Below, one piece after another: positions 1 through 10,609 of a DNA stretch of 64,000 nt. The stretch lies in the NCBI RefSeq assembly GCF_022682495.2, contig NC_071390.1, positions 173,005,220 through 173,069,219 of the forward strand. Direction: 5' to 3'. The notes under the pieces were generated by a model. It was not told the origin of the DNA. It searched no databases and was given only the letters and a program-made list of their open reading frames with translations. The DNA is from Desmodus rotundus. Lineage: Eukaryota; Chordata; Mammalia; Chiroptera; Phyllostomidae. Both the position numbers and the translations under genes were made by a program. Each line of letters starts with the position of its first letter. Position 1 is the first letter of the stretch.

Positions 1-74
1 CAGCCCACCCCCCACTCCCACAGTCCATCCCCACACCGTGACTCTTACAGACGCGAGTGAACTTCCCATGGTGG

Positions 75-130
75 TCGCAGACCTTCCGCATCTGCCTGTG
101 CAAGTTTACTCTTGACCTGCCACTAGCATA
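75..130 (-). repeat. Third, inverted copy of an unidentified short repeat (copy C)
   Basis: Read on the minus strand, this stretch shares the blocks 'atgct.gtg', 'tcaag..taaa' and 'gcagatgcgga' in the same order as copies at 553-631 and 6060-6138. Two small gaps are needed. It is the weakest of the three copies, and I do not recognise the family. Confidence 0.45.
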
Positions 131-552
131 AACACGACGTGATGTGGTTTTCCCTCGGCACCTTCGAACCACAGGCAGCATCCATTTGCTTTCAGCGTTT
201 AATACAGGGCCAACCCTGAAACCAGATGAGTGCAGGTGAGAGAAAACCGGAAGTTGCGTAGGTCACAGAAAAGCCATGTTTTCAGAGGTTCTGAAAAAAT
301 AGGCTAATGCTGTGAAGAACCAATAAGAACAGTAAGGAGCGCTCTGAAGACGTCCTTGACAAAAAAGATTCAAGGTGAGGAAAGGTAAAGGAAATATTTT
401 CCTCAATGCAAACACTCAGTTTGATTCCTTAAAAATTAAAAATTTTTGTGCTTCAAGGAGAGATCTCAGTTACACCATAAAAAAGCTGAATTAGAAAAAA
501 AAATACTTACCAGCAAAATAACAGACACATCCTTAATATCTTTACTGTTTAG

Positions 553-631
553 AGGGCCAGGAGGGAGCCACAAGAGTTCTTGTGAAATAAGGTTTAAAAG
601 TTCCTCTTCCAGATGTGGAGCTGCAGAAATG
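553..631 (+). repeat. Unidentified short dispersed repeat, copy A
   Basis: This stretch of about 79 bp aligns without gaps, at roughly 75-80 percent identity by eye, with 6060-6138. Shared words include 'gggagccacaag', 'cttgtgaaat' and 'ggagctgcagaaa'. The similarity stops abruptly on both sides. Both copies happen to be open in the same frame, giving a common peptide pattern GSHK..CEI..KS...RCGAAE. That could be trivial for an ungapped match or could be a remnant of coding sequence. The family is not recognised. Confidence 0.6.
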
Positions 632-903
632 TAAATAAAAATTGACTGAAAGGATGTCCTATGAGTGAAAGGATGTTATCAGCCAAGGAATTTGAATTGA
701 GGCGGGAAATGGAGAGGGGGAGGTATGTCGTTTTACCTCGTCACCTATGACTTGAACAAACACTCAAAAATTGGTTTTTACAAAAATAAAAATTAAAAAA
801 TGTATAACCCCATTTTTATGTTATTTGATAATGCCTTCCATAATTTGTAGAATGAGAGTATCTTATTTTTTTTTAGCACTTGGCATTTACATTTTAATGA
901 AAA

Positions 904-1087
904 CCAATATTTAACATATAAGAACTGTATACAGGGAGGGGGAAAAGCGGGTTGACGGTGGGAAGTATGTGAAACACAGTTTATTCCTGTATTTGCTAAT
1001 TGTTGTATCTATTTTCCACACAAAGAACTGTAAACTTACTTTTGCCCTGTATAACTAAGACCCAATGTTTAACATACAGAATCTGTC
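904..1087. repeat. Imperfect direct repeat flanking a MITE
   Basis: The 26 bp at 904-929 (starting 'ccaatatttaacata') resemble the 26 bp at 1062-1087 (starting 'ccaatgtttaacata') at about 20 of 26 positions. They sit immediately either side of the mariner-like MITE at 930-1051. They are too long for a TA target duplication, so they may be an older local duplication or chance. Confidence 0.35.
930..1051. mobile_element. Mariner-like MITE with TA target duplication
   Basis: The ends are inverted repeats: the left starts 'tacagggagggggaaaag' and the right, read in reverse, starts 'tacagggcaaaagtaag', continuing with 'tttacagtt'-like sequence. A TA dinucleotide lies on each side (928-929 and 1052-1053), as expected of Tc1/mariner insertion. 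The element is about 122 bp with no coding capacity. Its ends resemble the element at 1886-2037. Confidence 0.75.
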
Positions 1088-1885
1088 GAAGTCATTCATT
1101 CATTCCCTCATTTGTCTTGTATTTCTTGAACTGGACTCTCTGCTAGTCTCTGGGGACTTAATAAAAACGGAAGACATGGTTCTGCCCCTATGTAGCGTAC
1201 ATAAGAAAAGCGCATTCTTAGGAAATAACCCAGTACACGGAAAATGCTAAATTTACCAAGACATTTATTACAGCATTATTTTTAACACTAAAATTGGAAC
1301 CAGCCTCACTGTTTAAAAACTAAGGAAATTATTATTTGTAATTAATTTACTGGCAGTAGCTATTGAACACGGTGTTTGTGAGAAAATTGTTTATGCTACA
1401 TTAAGTAAACATGCAAGAGTACCGATCTGTACACGCGGAATGATTAGAATTATGCCAATAATGCAGGAAGGAAACGTACAGCCAAAAGGAAAAAAAGTTG
1501 TGTGATGAGATTTTGGTGGACTTTCCTTTTCTCTTTGCAGTTTTTCCCTTTGTTGAAGTATAATGGGAACAGTTTCCCCCGGGGGTCAACTTGCTCTCCC
1601 AGGCTTCCTGAGCTTCAATACATTTGCTTGTCTAACCGTCCTGCGTTACAGGCAAGGGAATCGGGCACCGGGAGTTGTTGAGCTTGGACTCAAACCCAGG
1701 AATTCCAGTGTCAGAACCTGACTTCTAAACTCCGTGCCCCGTGTTCTCAGAGAGAGAAGCTGCTCTGGCTTTGCTCATACACACGGAAGCAGTGGTCTCC
1801 AGGGCCCAGTCTCTTCTGTCTTGTTGATGAGGTAGAGATCTCAGTGATACCCGCTGCCTGAGCCTGCTGGGGACAGTCTCAAACC
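1088..1885. other. No recognised feature
   Basis: No repeat family, RNA gene or convincing open frame was recognised. The sequence is AT-rich and mostly single-copy in appearance. Confidence 0.5.
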
Positions 1886-2037
1886 TAGGGGGCAGGCAAA
1901 AGTCAGTTTACAGTTGTGAAGCCATTCTTTGGAGTTAAGAAAGCTACTGTAAGACATGCCTTTTTGGTGTGTATGGAAAAGGCATAACACGCCTTTTCCG
2001 TACAAACAACTGTAAACCTACTTTTGCTCACCCTGTA
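1886..2037. mobile_element. Second mariner-like MITE, diverged
   Basis: The right end, read in reverse, begins 'tacagggtgagcaaaagta' and continues 'ggtttacagttg'. The left end has 'ggcaaaagtcagtttacag'. This is the same end sequence as the MITE at 930-1051, but about 30 bp longer. Inside is a near-perfect hairpin, 'ggaaaaggc' with 'gccttttcc' at about 1975-1999. The left boundary is eroded, so the start is approximate. Confidence 0.65.
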
Positions 2038-2148
2038 CATTCTAGTTGGTGAACCTTTTCGGTGAATTTTAAATTTCCATTCAAAAGGCAGTTATGGCAC
2101 ATATTCAAAATATTTTTGAGTGCCTTAATAAATGTGTATATAATAAGT

Positions 2149-2199
2149 CTGGGATACTGTGAATCCACTCACATGTTGTATGTTCAAAAATAGACCTTA
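2149..2199 (+). repeat. 51-bp direct repeat, copy 1
   Basis: This matches 3491-3541 at 47 of 51 positions without gaps, including the shared run 'gtgaatccactcacat' and the end 'aatagacctta'. The two copies are 1342 bp apart in the same orientation. The family is unknown. Confidence 0.7.
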
Positions 2200-2208
2200 T
2201 TAAATAAT

Positions 2209-2405
2209 TTGAAATACATTTTTGTTCATGTGAACAGATGTAAATCAGCTAGTTTATATATTTTAAGTCACTATTTAGAACATGAATTTTTCCTTAATTC
2301 ATGAAAACACTACATTTTGTTGATGTATACAAATGTAAATCAGCTAGTTTACGTAGTTTAAATAACTGTTTACAACATGAATTTTTTTCTTAATTGGTGA
2401 AAAAT
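2209..2405 (+). repeat. Tandem repeat of 95-bp period, about two copies
   Basis: 'atgtaaatcagctagttta' starts at 2238 and again at 2333. The following roughly 67 bp remain clearly similar ('aacatgaattttt', 'cttaatt', 'tgaaaa'). A partial preceding unit can be seen at 2209-2237. It directly follows the first copy of the 51-bp direct repeat. The unit is AT-rich and non-coding. Confidence 0.7.
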
Positions 2406-2429
2406 TATATTGAATAAGGTCTGTTTTGA

Positions 2430-3480
2430 AAATTAGTTTCTTCTGCTGAGTCAGCTTCTCTTTGCTCTTTCTCCCTTTCTCTCTGACATTCTCAGTTCTT
2501 CACTTTCTGTGATTTTCTTGGCTTTTTCCTTTCATGGAACAAGCCCTTTCAAGGTCAAGAAACCACTGTAATTTGCACTTCGGAGATATTTGTCAGCCAA
2601 AGGTTTAAATTCCCAACAAGCGATTGGGATTCTGGGCTTAGGTTGCTTTATTAAGCTTTATATTTGTTGACCCTGGGTAAAAAAATAATATGTGTAGAAG
2701 AATTACAAAGGTGACTCTTAAAAGCATGGGGAAGGATTACAGCCTTAAAACATGCTCGCTCAAAGCCATGGAAACAGATGAGTTCCCCAGAGCTGCCCAG
2801 CAATATGCCTTTACAGACGTCTATAGGGATATATGACTTCCACGTGGGCCTTGATGGCCTTTTGCAGAAAGTGGGAAGAGCTTTGTGTTCTAGGAGTTTA
2901 CGATGTTTCAGGTTGCGTCATATGCATCTGACGTTTAATTTGAAAGTGGTCCATTGAAAACGTCATCTGGTTTTCATTTGTGGGGGCCCCCTTGAAAATG
3001 CGGGGGTGGACTCTGTGACCGCCTCGTTTTCTCCCAACTCCGAGGGTTTTGTCGTTGTTCGAGTCTACAATAAATGCAGATTTTATTTTCTGGCACAACA
3101 GCCAATGTTTGTATCGGACTTTAGAGTTTACAGAACATTTTCCACATACCTCATTTTGTCTTAAAGAAGGGTAAGAGGGGGGAGGTCCCAGTTAAATCTA
3201 GGTTAGGATACAGAATATACAACACCTTCGATATTTTTCTATGTTGTTTGCTTTCAAGATGGAAAGGAATGTTCCCATTCAGAGGTAATTACGGGAGAAT
3301 TAGAATCTTACTCACATCCAACATCTTCTAAAGGATTATCAGACACCTGTTAAAGAGGTGCATGCACGATGTATAATGCCATGGAAAAGTGGTTTCACCA
3401 GGTGGAAGAATTTGCATAAATCACGTCATGATCTAATTTAAATATTCAGTTCATCAGCTTCAGATAGTTGAGGGACAATA
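2430..3480. other. No recognised feature
   Basis: This is the interval between the two copies of the 51-bp direct repeat. I see no repeat family, RNA gene or convincing open frame. A pyrimidine-rich stretch lies near 2455-2530. Confidence 0.5.
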
Positions 3481-3490
3481 TTGATTTTTT

Positions 3491-3541
3491 CTGGGATAGT
3501 GTGAATCCACTCACATTTTCTATGTTCTAAAATAGACCTTA
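3491..3541 (+). repeat. 51-bp direct repeat, copy 2
   Basis: Partner of 2149-2199, with 47 of 51 positions identical. The sequence after it differs from that after copy 1, so only this short unit is shared. Confidence 0.7.
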
Positions 3542-4019
3542 GTCTACTGGTTGTGTTAGCTCTGCTTTCCTGGGAAATTCAGGTCTGTGCAGAAATGTCA
3601 AGGCTAGCTGTGGTTATGCCTGCCCTGAATTTTAAAAAATGTAATAACTGAATCTTTTTCTACAGGGCCTAAGGAAAAAAATGGCATTCTATAATTTTCC
3701 TGAGGGTCTTGGGTAGATAAGGCCGGGCATATGTGCTGTACCCAATCAAAACACAATTTCACAGGTGATGAGTTTGCATGAGATGCGGTCCCTCTCGTGG
3801 AACCTGGGTTTGGATGTGCATGCAGAAGTGGGGGAACGCTGCCGCAACCAAGCAGATACCTCTGGATACTCTGAATCGAGGTTGTTCCTGGCAGCAGGTC
3901 CCTCCTTGTCTCCCCAGAGTGGGACCAGGGAGCTCTGAGCTCAGTTGCCTCAGGAAGAAGAGGAGGGGATCTCTTTGCCCGTTCTTAGACAAGAGGATGA
4001 GCAGTGTGTCATATGAAGA

Positions 4020-4175
4020 GCCCTTGATTTCTCAGCACTGTGTGTGTGTTGTGCAGACTGTGCCACGTGCTAGCATATATTTGATAGTCATTGTGAGCTG
4101 GACATCTTTGTCTGAGACGGCGAGATGCCAAGTAAGTTGTCCGAGGTCAACGTGCATGGTCTAACCACGGCACTG
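4020..4175 (-). repeat. MIR SINE fragment
   Basis: In antisense it shows the MIR landmarks: a 'tgtgccacgtgct' block, then 'aagtaagttgtccgaggtca', the reverse of the 'tgaccttgggcaagttactt' signature. It is old and diverged. Confidence 0.55.
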
Positions 4176-4519
4176 TCCTATCATTCACATAATCCAAAAC
4201 AGCTTCCGTGCTGGAGATGGACTACTAAAGCCACGTGGTGGACATCGTCTTTCTTCTTTAACCGTTTCCCTTCCCCAGGTTGACTTTCTGTGAGTTTTCC
4301 TCTGTTATGGCTTTCTGCACAAGTGTTCGGTGGCTGGGGAAGTTGCGATAGAAAATACTAGTATGCATTTTTGCCCCTATTTGTAAACAGGCTCATTCAT
4401 AAAATAATGTGAGGTGCACATATATATTTATACAACTGTGATCATGTACACATATAAACTTAGATTACACTTTGTAACTGAAATTCACTTGCCTGTCAAG
4501 TTTACCACTGTTTCTGAGG

Positions 4520-4625
4520 ATCACTGGGCTCAGTGCCAGACTTTGGTGTCACTGGCTGATGGGTGTGAAGCAAAGTTACTAAACTTCTTAAATCCTTATC
4601 TCCTGATCTGTGAGGTGATTAGAAT
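4520..4625 (+). repeat. MIR SINE fragment, diverged
   Basis: The order 'gtgtgaagcaaagttacta', 'cttatctcctgatctgtgag' follows the MIR core ('tgtgacc...caagttactt', then the 'cctcatctgtaaaatg' region). Confidence 0.5.
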
Positions 4626-4827
4626 ATGACCTTCCTGATCGTTTTTTTAAGAGGATAAAAAGAAACGAAGAACCTGCAAGAGCTTTATAAATTGGAGAGG
4701 GCTGTAGGTACAGGAGGTCTATGTTATTAGCACGCAGGGGTTAGACGACTTTTGAGGGCCCCTTCAATCCAAAGACCCAGTGAGCTGTGTGAAAGGGTTG
4801 GCCACTTTCACAACAGCCCTGCAGCGG

Positions 4828-4870
4828 GTGTGTGTGTGTGTGTGTGTGTGTGAGTGTGAGTGTAAGTGTG
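4828..4870 (+). repeat. (GT)n microsatellite
   Basis: A pure GT run of about 12 units passes into an interrupted GTGAGTGTGAGTGTAAGTG tail. Confidence 0.95.
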
Positions 4871-5139
4871 TTGTTAATGGATCTGTTTACACAGAGCTGG
4901 GTTCACACTGAGACATTTCCTCATCTGCCCATCCAGAGCAGTACTTGCCTCAGGATTTAAAGAACAGGATGTGAAGTTCACCGTGCTCTGCCCAGCACAT
5001 AGGTAACTCTCAATGTCAGTGTCTTTCTTAGTTGGAAAATTTTTATAAAGAAGATGATAATAAGATGATATAAATCAGTTTTTAATATCTGTTCTACCAT
5101 TAAGTGGCTACCTACCTCCACCCCTTATGAATTATGATG

Positions 5140-5335
5140 AATTCCTTAACTTGGACAAATTACTTAAATCATAATTTCTTAATGTATTTCTTAACTTGAG
5201 AAAATTACGTAACCTTCTCAGCCTCAGTTTCCTCCTCTGTAAAATGAAGATAATTCCCACCAAACTGGGTCATGCTTAGACTTAAATATAAGCATGTATA
5301 TTAAGTGCCTGGAACAAAAGAAGCTTAAAAGGTAC
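5140..5335 (+). repeat. MIR SINE
   Basis: It contains 'ctcagcctcagtttcctc', 'ctgtaaaatgaagataatt' and 'aagtgcctggaacaaa', the MIR core and 3' landmarks in order. The upstream 'cttaacttg..aaattac' appears twice (near 5150 and 5196), suggesting a small internal duplication. Confidence 0.8.
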
Positions 5336-5659
5336 TTCATTCTCCCCCTTCCTCCTCGTCCATTATTGGCAGAGCATCTTTGAGTCCTGCCTGCAGGAAG
5401 CATTTGGGAAACCTGCTCTTGTGTTTCGTGGGATTTTCTTGCTAACATAGCACAGTGCACCTCCTCATTGGTCCCAGGGAAGGGAGCTTAAAAATCAAAG
5501 GCAATTGGTGCCTTCTGAGGTGAAGTCCCTGATCTCGCTGTGCCTGTTGGACCTTTAGAGTAAGTTCTTCCAAAATGCACGACACTGTGTTTATACTTTG
5601 TATCATTGTTTTAAAAAATTTAGATTTAAAATTCTTTAAAATTAAATGCATCAGAATAA

Positions 5660-5760
5660 CTTTGGTTAATAACATATACATTTCAGGTGTACAGCTTCAT
5701 GATACAATATGTGTTTACCCTACTGTGTGCTCCGCACCCGAATTCTTTACTCAGTGCATG
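5660..5760 (-). mobile_element. L1 3'-end fragment
   Basis: The block 'cattta/ctttcaggtgtacagc' type (here 'acatttcaggtgtacagctt') followed by an 'atgatacaatatg' pattern resembles the reverse of an L1 3' untranslated end. It is short and diverged. Confidence 0.45.
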
Positions 5761-6059
5761 ACAGGCTGAATCATTTATGAGCATTAATGGACAACAGACT
5801 AATGTCTTTGCCGGCACACTCTAAGTCGCCGGCTTTGCAGGCAGAGAAATGGTGGAGCTGAGTTTGTGACCTCAGTGTGTCGGGAGCTCTGCAGCAAGGT
5901 GCTTCCCCCAGGGTGTTCTCTGAAGGGTGACAGTCCTGTCTAGGTGTCCTTCTGTAAGTACTCGCCAAGACCTACACTAACAACATCCCGAAAGTGCTTC
6001 CTACATCTTGGCGCAAAGCTCTCAGCTGTAGGTTTCACAGATGTGTATCTTGTGTCTTT

Positions 6060-6138
6060 ACAGGCCAAAAGGGAGCCACAAGCATGCTTGTGAAATCAAG
6101 GTTAAAAGTCGCTTTTGCAGATGCGGAGCTGCAGAAAC
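6060..6138 (+). repeat. Unidentified short dispersed repeat, copy B
   Basis: Ungapped match to 553-631 and, in reverse, to 75-130. It is preceded by 'tgtgtctttacag', which looks like a splice acceptor but also occurs by chance. I see no downstream exon-like continuation. Confidence 0.6.
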
Positions 6139-6139
6139 A

Positions 6140-6690
6140 TCAATATGGCTATGGTGGAGAGGGCCCTTGTGGTCACGTGCTGAGGGATTTGAGGCAGGGG
6201 GCCTGGAAGGAGGAAAAGCAAGTTGTTGCCTTCTCTGCATCTGCTGCTCGCTGATCTCCATGTCTCACTTCCTTTAATTAGGGAGAAGGCCAGCTTCCTC
6301 CAGCATAGGAGCTGCAACGTGCCTGTCAATGAAAAGTTTAGTTCATGTATTTCTGTGTCAGAAAAAGTTCATGTTGTAAGAGTGGTCACTGCTCAAGAAG
6401 ATGTCTAGAAATCTTAACTGTGCGTGTAAACAAGGCATTGATTTTCTTTAAATGAAAATGGAGTGAACCTTTCTTTAGTGCAGAAAATCTTACTTTCTCT
6501 GTGCCCAAGCCATGTGAGATGAGATCGGGGCAGAAAGCCTTGTCTCTGCCTTCAGAGATCTCAGGGTCTCATTCACAAGTTTTCTGCTTTACGGAACTTA
6601 CTGAAGGTGCATCAAGGTCTTCCATGAGCTAGAGTGCCAAAAGCTGGGAAGTTCAGATATGCCAACATATTCCTGCCTAACAAACAATCA
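6140..6690. other. No recognised feature
   Basis: No repeat family or gene was recognised. Short open frames here overlap on both strands and have no recognisable product. Confidence 0.5.
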
Positions 6691-6694
6691 CAGT

Positions 6695-7125
6695 TTGTTG
6701 TTGTTGTTCTTAATCTAGTGCATTACCAACTTTGGCTGCACTGAACTGGGTGGTCCTCCTGCTATTCACCCCTGGGATCACTCATGTGACTGCAGTCTTC
6801 TGGCAGCTCTTTTGGGGCTGGATGGTCACAGGTGGCCTTGTGTAAGTGCCTGATAGTTGGTGTTGGGTGTCAGTAGGGCCATGTGTCTCCTAGTCTAGCA
6901 GGCTAGACTAGGCTTTTTCATGGTTAGGCAGCATTCCAAGAAAGTAATTCCAGTGTGCAAGTAACTTTCACATCTCTACTTATATCCTGTTTACTAACAT
7001 TCCATGGACCAAGACAAGTCATGTAGCCAAGCCCAGAGTCAACATGGGAAGAGACTATGCCAAGACATGGATACAGGAGGCATCACTCACTGGGGACCAT
7101 TTCTGTGGCAATCAACCACAGGCTC
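6695..7125 (-). mobile_element. Old LTR-like interspersed repeat
   Basis: The order of blocks (a 'ggatcactcatgtgactgca' region, then 'agcaggctagactaggct', 'accaagacaagtcatgtagc', 'aagcccagagtcaacatggg', 'gggaccattt..caatc.accaca') matches a common mammalian LTR-type repeat. The exact family (ERVL or MaLR) was not resolved. No coding sequence. Confidence 0.5.
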
Positions 7126-7149
7126 TGACCTAAGTGATGACAGTAATTG

Positions 7150-7325
7150 TTTCATTTATGTAGTACCTCATTTACACACGCTGTATGGGGCTTGATGCTT
7201 CAAATACACTACTTTATTACATCTTTATGATGATTCTTCAAGGTAGATATATTATTCCAAATTTTTGAGGTTAACTAAGTTTGCCTAGAGTCATACAGAG
7301 AGGAAATGGCCACGGTTTTAACATT
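7150..7325 (-). repeat. MIR SINE
   Basis: Antisense MIR: 'catctttatgatgattcttc', then 'ttttgaggttaactaagttt' and 'gcctagagtcatacag', the reverse of the MIR core. Confidence 0.7.
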
Positions 7326-7659
7326 GACCAGAATACGTCTATAAAGACACAGGGCTTTAAGGATGGCTGAGTTTGAAAACGTATGCACCCCCTAGCTGCT
7401 CCCAGGTCCCAAGGAAGCCCATATAGCCCTGTTTGCCCACTTGGCAAGTTTACCTCCTCTGCCTGGACATCAAGGCTCTCCAAACTTGGGCTTCATCTTG
7501 TATTGCTATGTTCTTTGCTATAAACTGGAACCTCTTACAGCTCAGTGGTCAAGGTCATCCCTGCTGTCAGATCTCCTCCCCCTTTCCAGCTTTGCTCCCC
7601 TTGCCTAAACTACCCTCTTTTTTCTCCTCTGACACTTTCCCCAAATCATTCACACCCAC

Positions 7660-7815
7660 CATTTATTGAGTTCCATCTAGGTATCAATCATTGTTATACT
7701 CAGAATTTTATATACATGGAATCATTTAATTCTTAGAACAGTATTCCCATTGTAAAAATGAGATCACTGAGGCTTATAAAATTTAAATAAGAACACACTA
7801 GAAGTGGCCTGTGGG
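7660..7815 (-). repeat. MIR SINE
   Basis: 'catttattgagttccatcta', 'tcatttaattcttagaacag' and 'tgagatcactgaggctta' follow the reversed MIR 3' end and core. Confidence 0.7.
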
Positions 7816-8384
7816 TTCCCTGCTTATCCAAGTTCATCCCCCCAGCCAAGCTTTTTAATCAGTTCAAATGAGTTTTAGATTTGAGTCCCATAAACTCAAT
7901 AATTTGAGTTTCTTCAAATGTTGAGAGTGAAGCCAATAGTGGAACGTCAATCTACCTATCTCTTTTTTTGTTAATGACCTTGGTTCACACCAAGGGCATG
8001 ATTATTCACGCAACCATTGTCATTGGAAAATGAAGGCTCTTTTCTATTTATTGCCTCACACTGTAAAGTACCAGACAGTGATGTTTGGAGCAGGTGTGCA
8101 AGTGGCCAGTGTGAACATTTCTTCCCAATTCTGTGTTTAGTGTGGGTAGCTTAAAATCTTCCTTAGTGGGAGTATTTACACCACAGAAATTGGCAAGCAC
8201 TGCAAATCAGGAGTCTCCACCCCACCAGTGCTGAAGCTCCATTTACCAGCACATGACTATGGTACAACTAAGTTAAGTAGGAGGTCGAGAAGGACAGCTA
8301 GCTGGTGTGATGGGGAAGATAATTCTACCTCTGAAAAATGGGTGTATTTTTTGAGTCCCCTTAAAGTAAAACACTGCACCTGAA

Positions 8385-9057
8385 CAATGGCTAAAATTAT
8401 CTACTGACAGCATCAAATATTAGTGAAGATGTAGAGTAATTAAAACTCTTAGGTATTGGTGGTGAGAGGATAAGATGGTGTGGCTGGTTTGGAAACTCTT
8501 CGGCAGTACCTTATAAAGTGAAAGTTATACCTACCCCTATGACCCCGCAATTTCATTCGTAGGTATTTACCCAAGAAAAATGAAAACTTATATCCACAGA
8601 AAGCCTTGTACAAGAATATTTATAGCGGCTTAAAAAATAATGGCCAGAAAACATGGCAGGAAAAGGGGTGAGCCGTTTGGGTTTGGCCCTCTAGTGGGAC
8701 ACTACTCAGCAGTAAAAAGGAATGAGCCACTGATACATGTAACAACATGGAAGAACCTCAAAGTATTGTGTTATATGAAAGAAGACAGAACAAAGCTGTA
8801 TGTACTGCTAATCCCATTTATGTGAACTTGAAGAACAACCGAGTCTATCTATAGCAATTGACCAGAACATTGACTGCCTCTCAGGGAGAGGGTAGGATTG
8901 AGTGGCAATAAGCCTAAGAGAACTTTCTACAGTGAGAGAAATGTTCATATTTTGAAAGGGATTGTGGTTACATCGGTGTACATATAGTTTTTGAAACTCA
9001 AATTGTAAACTTGAGATCTATGCATTTCATGATGCATAAATATGACCTCGACTTAAG
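8385..9057 (+). mobile_element. LINE-1 3' end, old (L1M-type)
   Basis: The ORF2 end and 3' untranslated region can be followed in order: 'ggctaaaatta', 'tggtgagaggataagatgg', 'taggtatttacccaagaaaa', 'cactactcagcagtaaaaag', 'gaatgagccactgatacatg', 'gaccagaacattgactgcct' and a terminal 'gcatttcatgatgcataaat'. About 50 bp near 8650-8700 do not follow the expected ORF2 sequence, suggesting local replacement. 5'-truncated and non-coding. Confidence 0.8.
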
Positions 9058-9164
9058 AAATCAGGGTCCACATTCTTGAATGCAGGATATGCCTGGGATG
9101 AACTCTTCTTTCTTTGTCCTTGTCATGTAGGAACGAAGTGATTGGAGTCCAGCGGTCTGGAGTT

Positions 9165-9260
9165 TAAATGCCATCTGCACTGTATACCATCTGTGTGATG
9201 TGGGAAGAGTCACTTAGCCTCTCTGAATTTCAGCTTTCTCTTCTGAAATATTGGGATAAT
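9165..9260 (+). repeat. MIR SINE fragment
   Basis: 'ctgtgtgatgtgggaagagt', 'cacttagcctctctgaattt' and 'ttctgaaatattgggataat' reproduce the MIR core. Confidence 0.75.
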
Positions 9261-9261
9261 T

Positions 9262-9375
9262 TATTCATTTATTCTTTCAACTAATCCATGTGCAGTTACT
9301 GTGTGGATGATAACAATAGGCTAGTGGACAAAGCAGACCCTCCCCTTCCCTCAGGGATCCTACCTTCTAAGGCTT
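9262..9375 (-). repeat. LINE-2 3' end
   Basis: Reversed L2 terminus: 'attcatttattctttcaact', 'gacaaagcagaccctccc' and 'ctcagggatcctaccttcta'. It abuts the preceding MIR. Confidence 0.7.
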
Positions 9376-9379
9376 TTAC

Positions 9380-10380
9380 CTCTAGGGGTCACATGCCTTC
9401 TGGGTTAAGACGATAATGGGCTGATGGGATTCAGTGGCAAACATGGAGCATGTGCCTGTGTAAAGGGAAGAACCCCTACTCTGCTCTGATTAATTCCAGT
9501 CCTGTAAGTGTGATGACCCATCCTGCCAGGTCTGGTTTTTCACAGAATCTGGAAATCCTGGTTGTGAAAGTTTCACATTTCATTCACCTTTTTTTTAAAA
9601 AAAAAAAAACAACATTATAGTCCAAACACTTAGATTTGTGACCTCTCACAAAATTTACTCATTCATACAACAGTTATTTATAAACCTGCACCTGGGGTGT
9701 CTCCGATCTGGTCTTTTATCGCTGTTTCTGATTCCTTATGAGTGAAATAGGAATATTCAACTCAAAGGTGAAATCGTATGGGAGGTCCTCGGTAGAAACC
9801 AAGGTTTCCTGAGTCAATCCCTGAACTTACAGGATTTTTTCAAAAGTTCAAAGGGTCTGGCAGTTTTGCTTTTTAGGAATGTGAGAGGTTCTCAGTTTGA
9901 ACCTCACTCAACAAATACGTCATTTATGTCCCCATTTGTCAGCAGCATTGGTAACACTTACAAAGGTGCCTTGAATCTGGCAATCCTAATCTGGGCAACA
10001 GCTTTCTCAGAGCTTTGTAGGGAGATTGGTAAAATGCTGCTCAAAAATTCAAAACGAACTACTGATCTCTATTATAATCACTTCTAAGACTTAGGGCGTG
10101 TAATGTTGTTTCACTATGAATTTTGACATTAGACTATAAAAGTAGAGTTAGTGTCAAAGTACCTAGCAAACAACCAAAATCATAAACCTTTTCTTTAAAG
10201 AATGTTATGACTTAAAAACTTACCTAGTCTAAGGAATATAATCAGAATTTCTTTATATTTCATTGTTTACAGGTATCAAAATATAATGCCGCCAAATCAG
10301 ATTGAGATATTACCCTTTTCCTATAATTTCATCAGTATCATCCTTTCCCTTTCCTCCTATTAGTCACATGCTAGCTACCC
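9380..10380. other. No recognised feature apart from an A-rich tract
   Basis: A run of T then A residues lies at about 9588-9610. The remainder shows no recognised repeat, RNA gene or gene. Confidence 0.45.
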
Positions 10381-10384
10381 TGGC

Positions 10385-10605
10385 TCTCCTAAGTATGAGC
10401 TGGGCAGATGACCTTGGACAAGTTTTTTAACCTCTCACTACACCTGCTTTCTTCCTGTAAAATGGTGATGATAATAGTACCTCCCTTATGGGATTGTGAA
10501 GATTAAAAAACCTGATATGTGGTGTAAGGTACTTTCAACATTGCCTGGAACATAGTAAGCATGTAACACAGGCATTGATATAATAGTTATTATTTTTATT
10601 ATCCT
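10385..10605 (+). repeat. MIR SINE, near full length
   Basis: 'gatgaccttggacaagtttt', 'cttcctgtaaaatggtgatg', 'gattgtgaagattaaaaaac' and 'attgcctggaacatagtaag' occur in MIR order, ending in a 'gttattattttta' tail. Confidence 0.85.
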
Positions 10606-10609
10606 TTGA

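Noticed and set aside
3778..4164. 128-codon open frame on the plus strand
   Set aside because: The end lies in a reversed MIR, and the Cys/Ser-rich translation has no recognisable domain.
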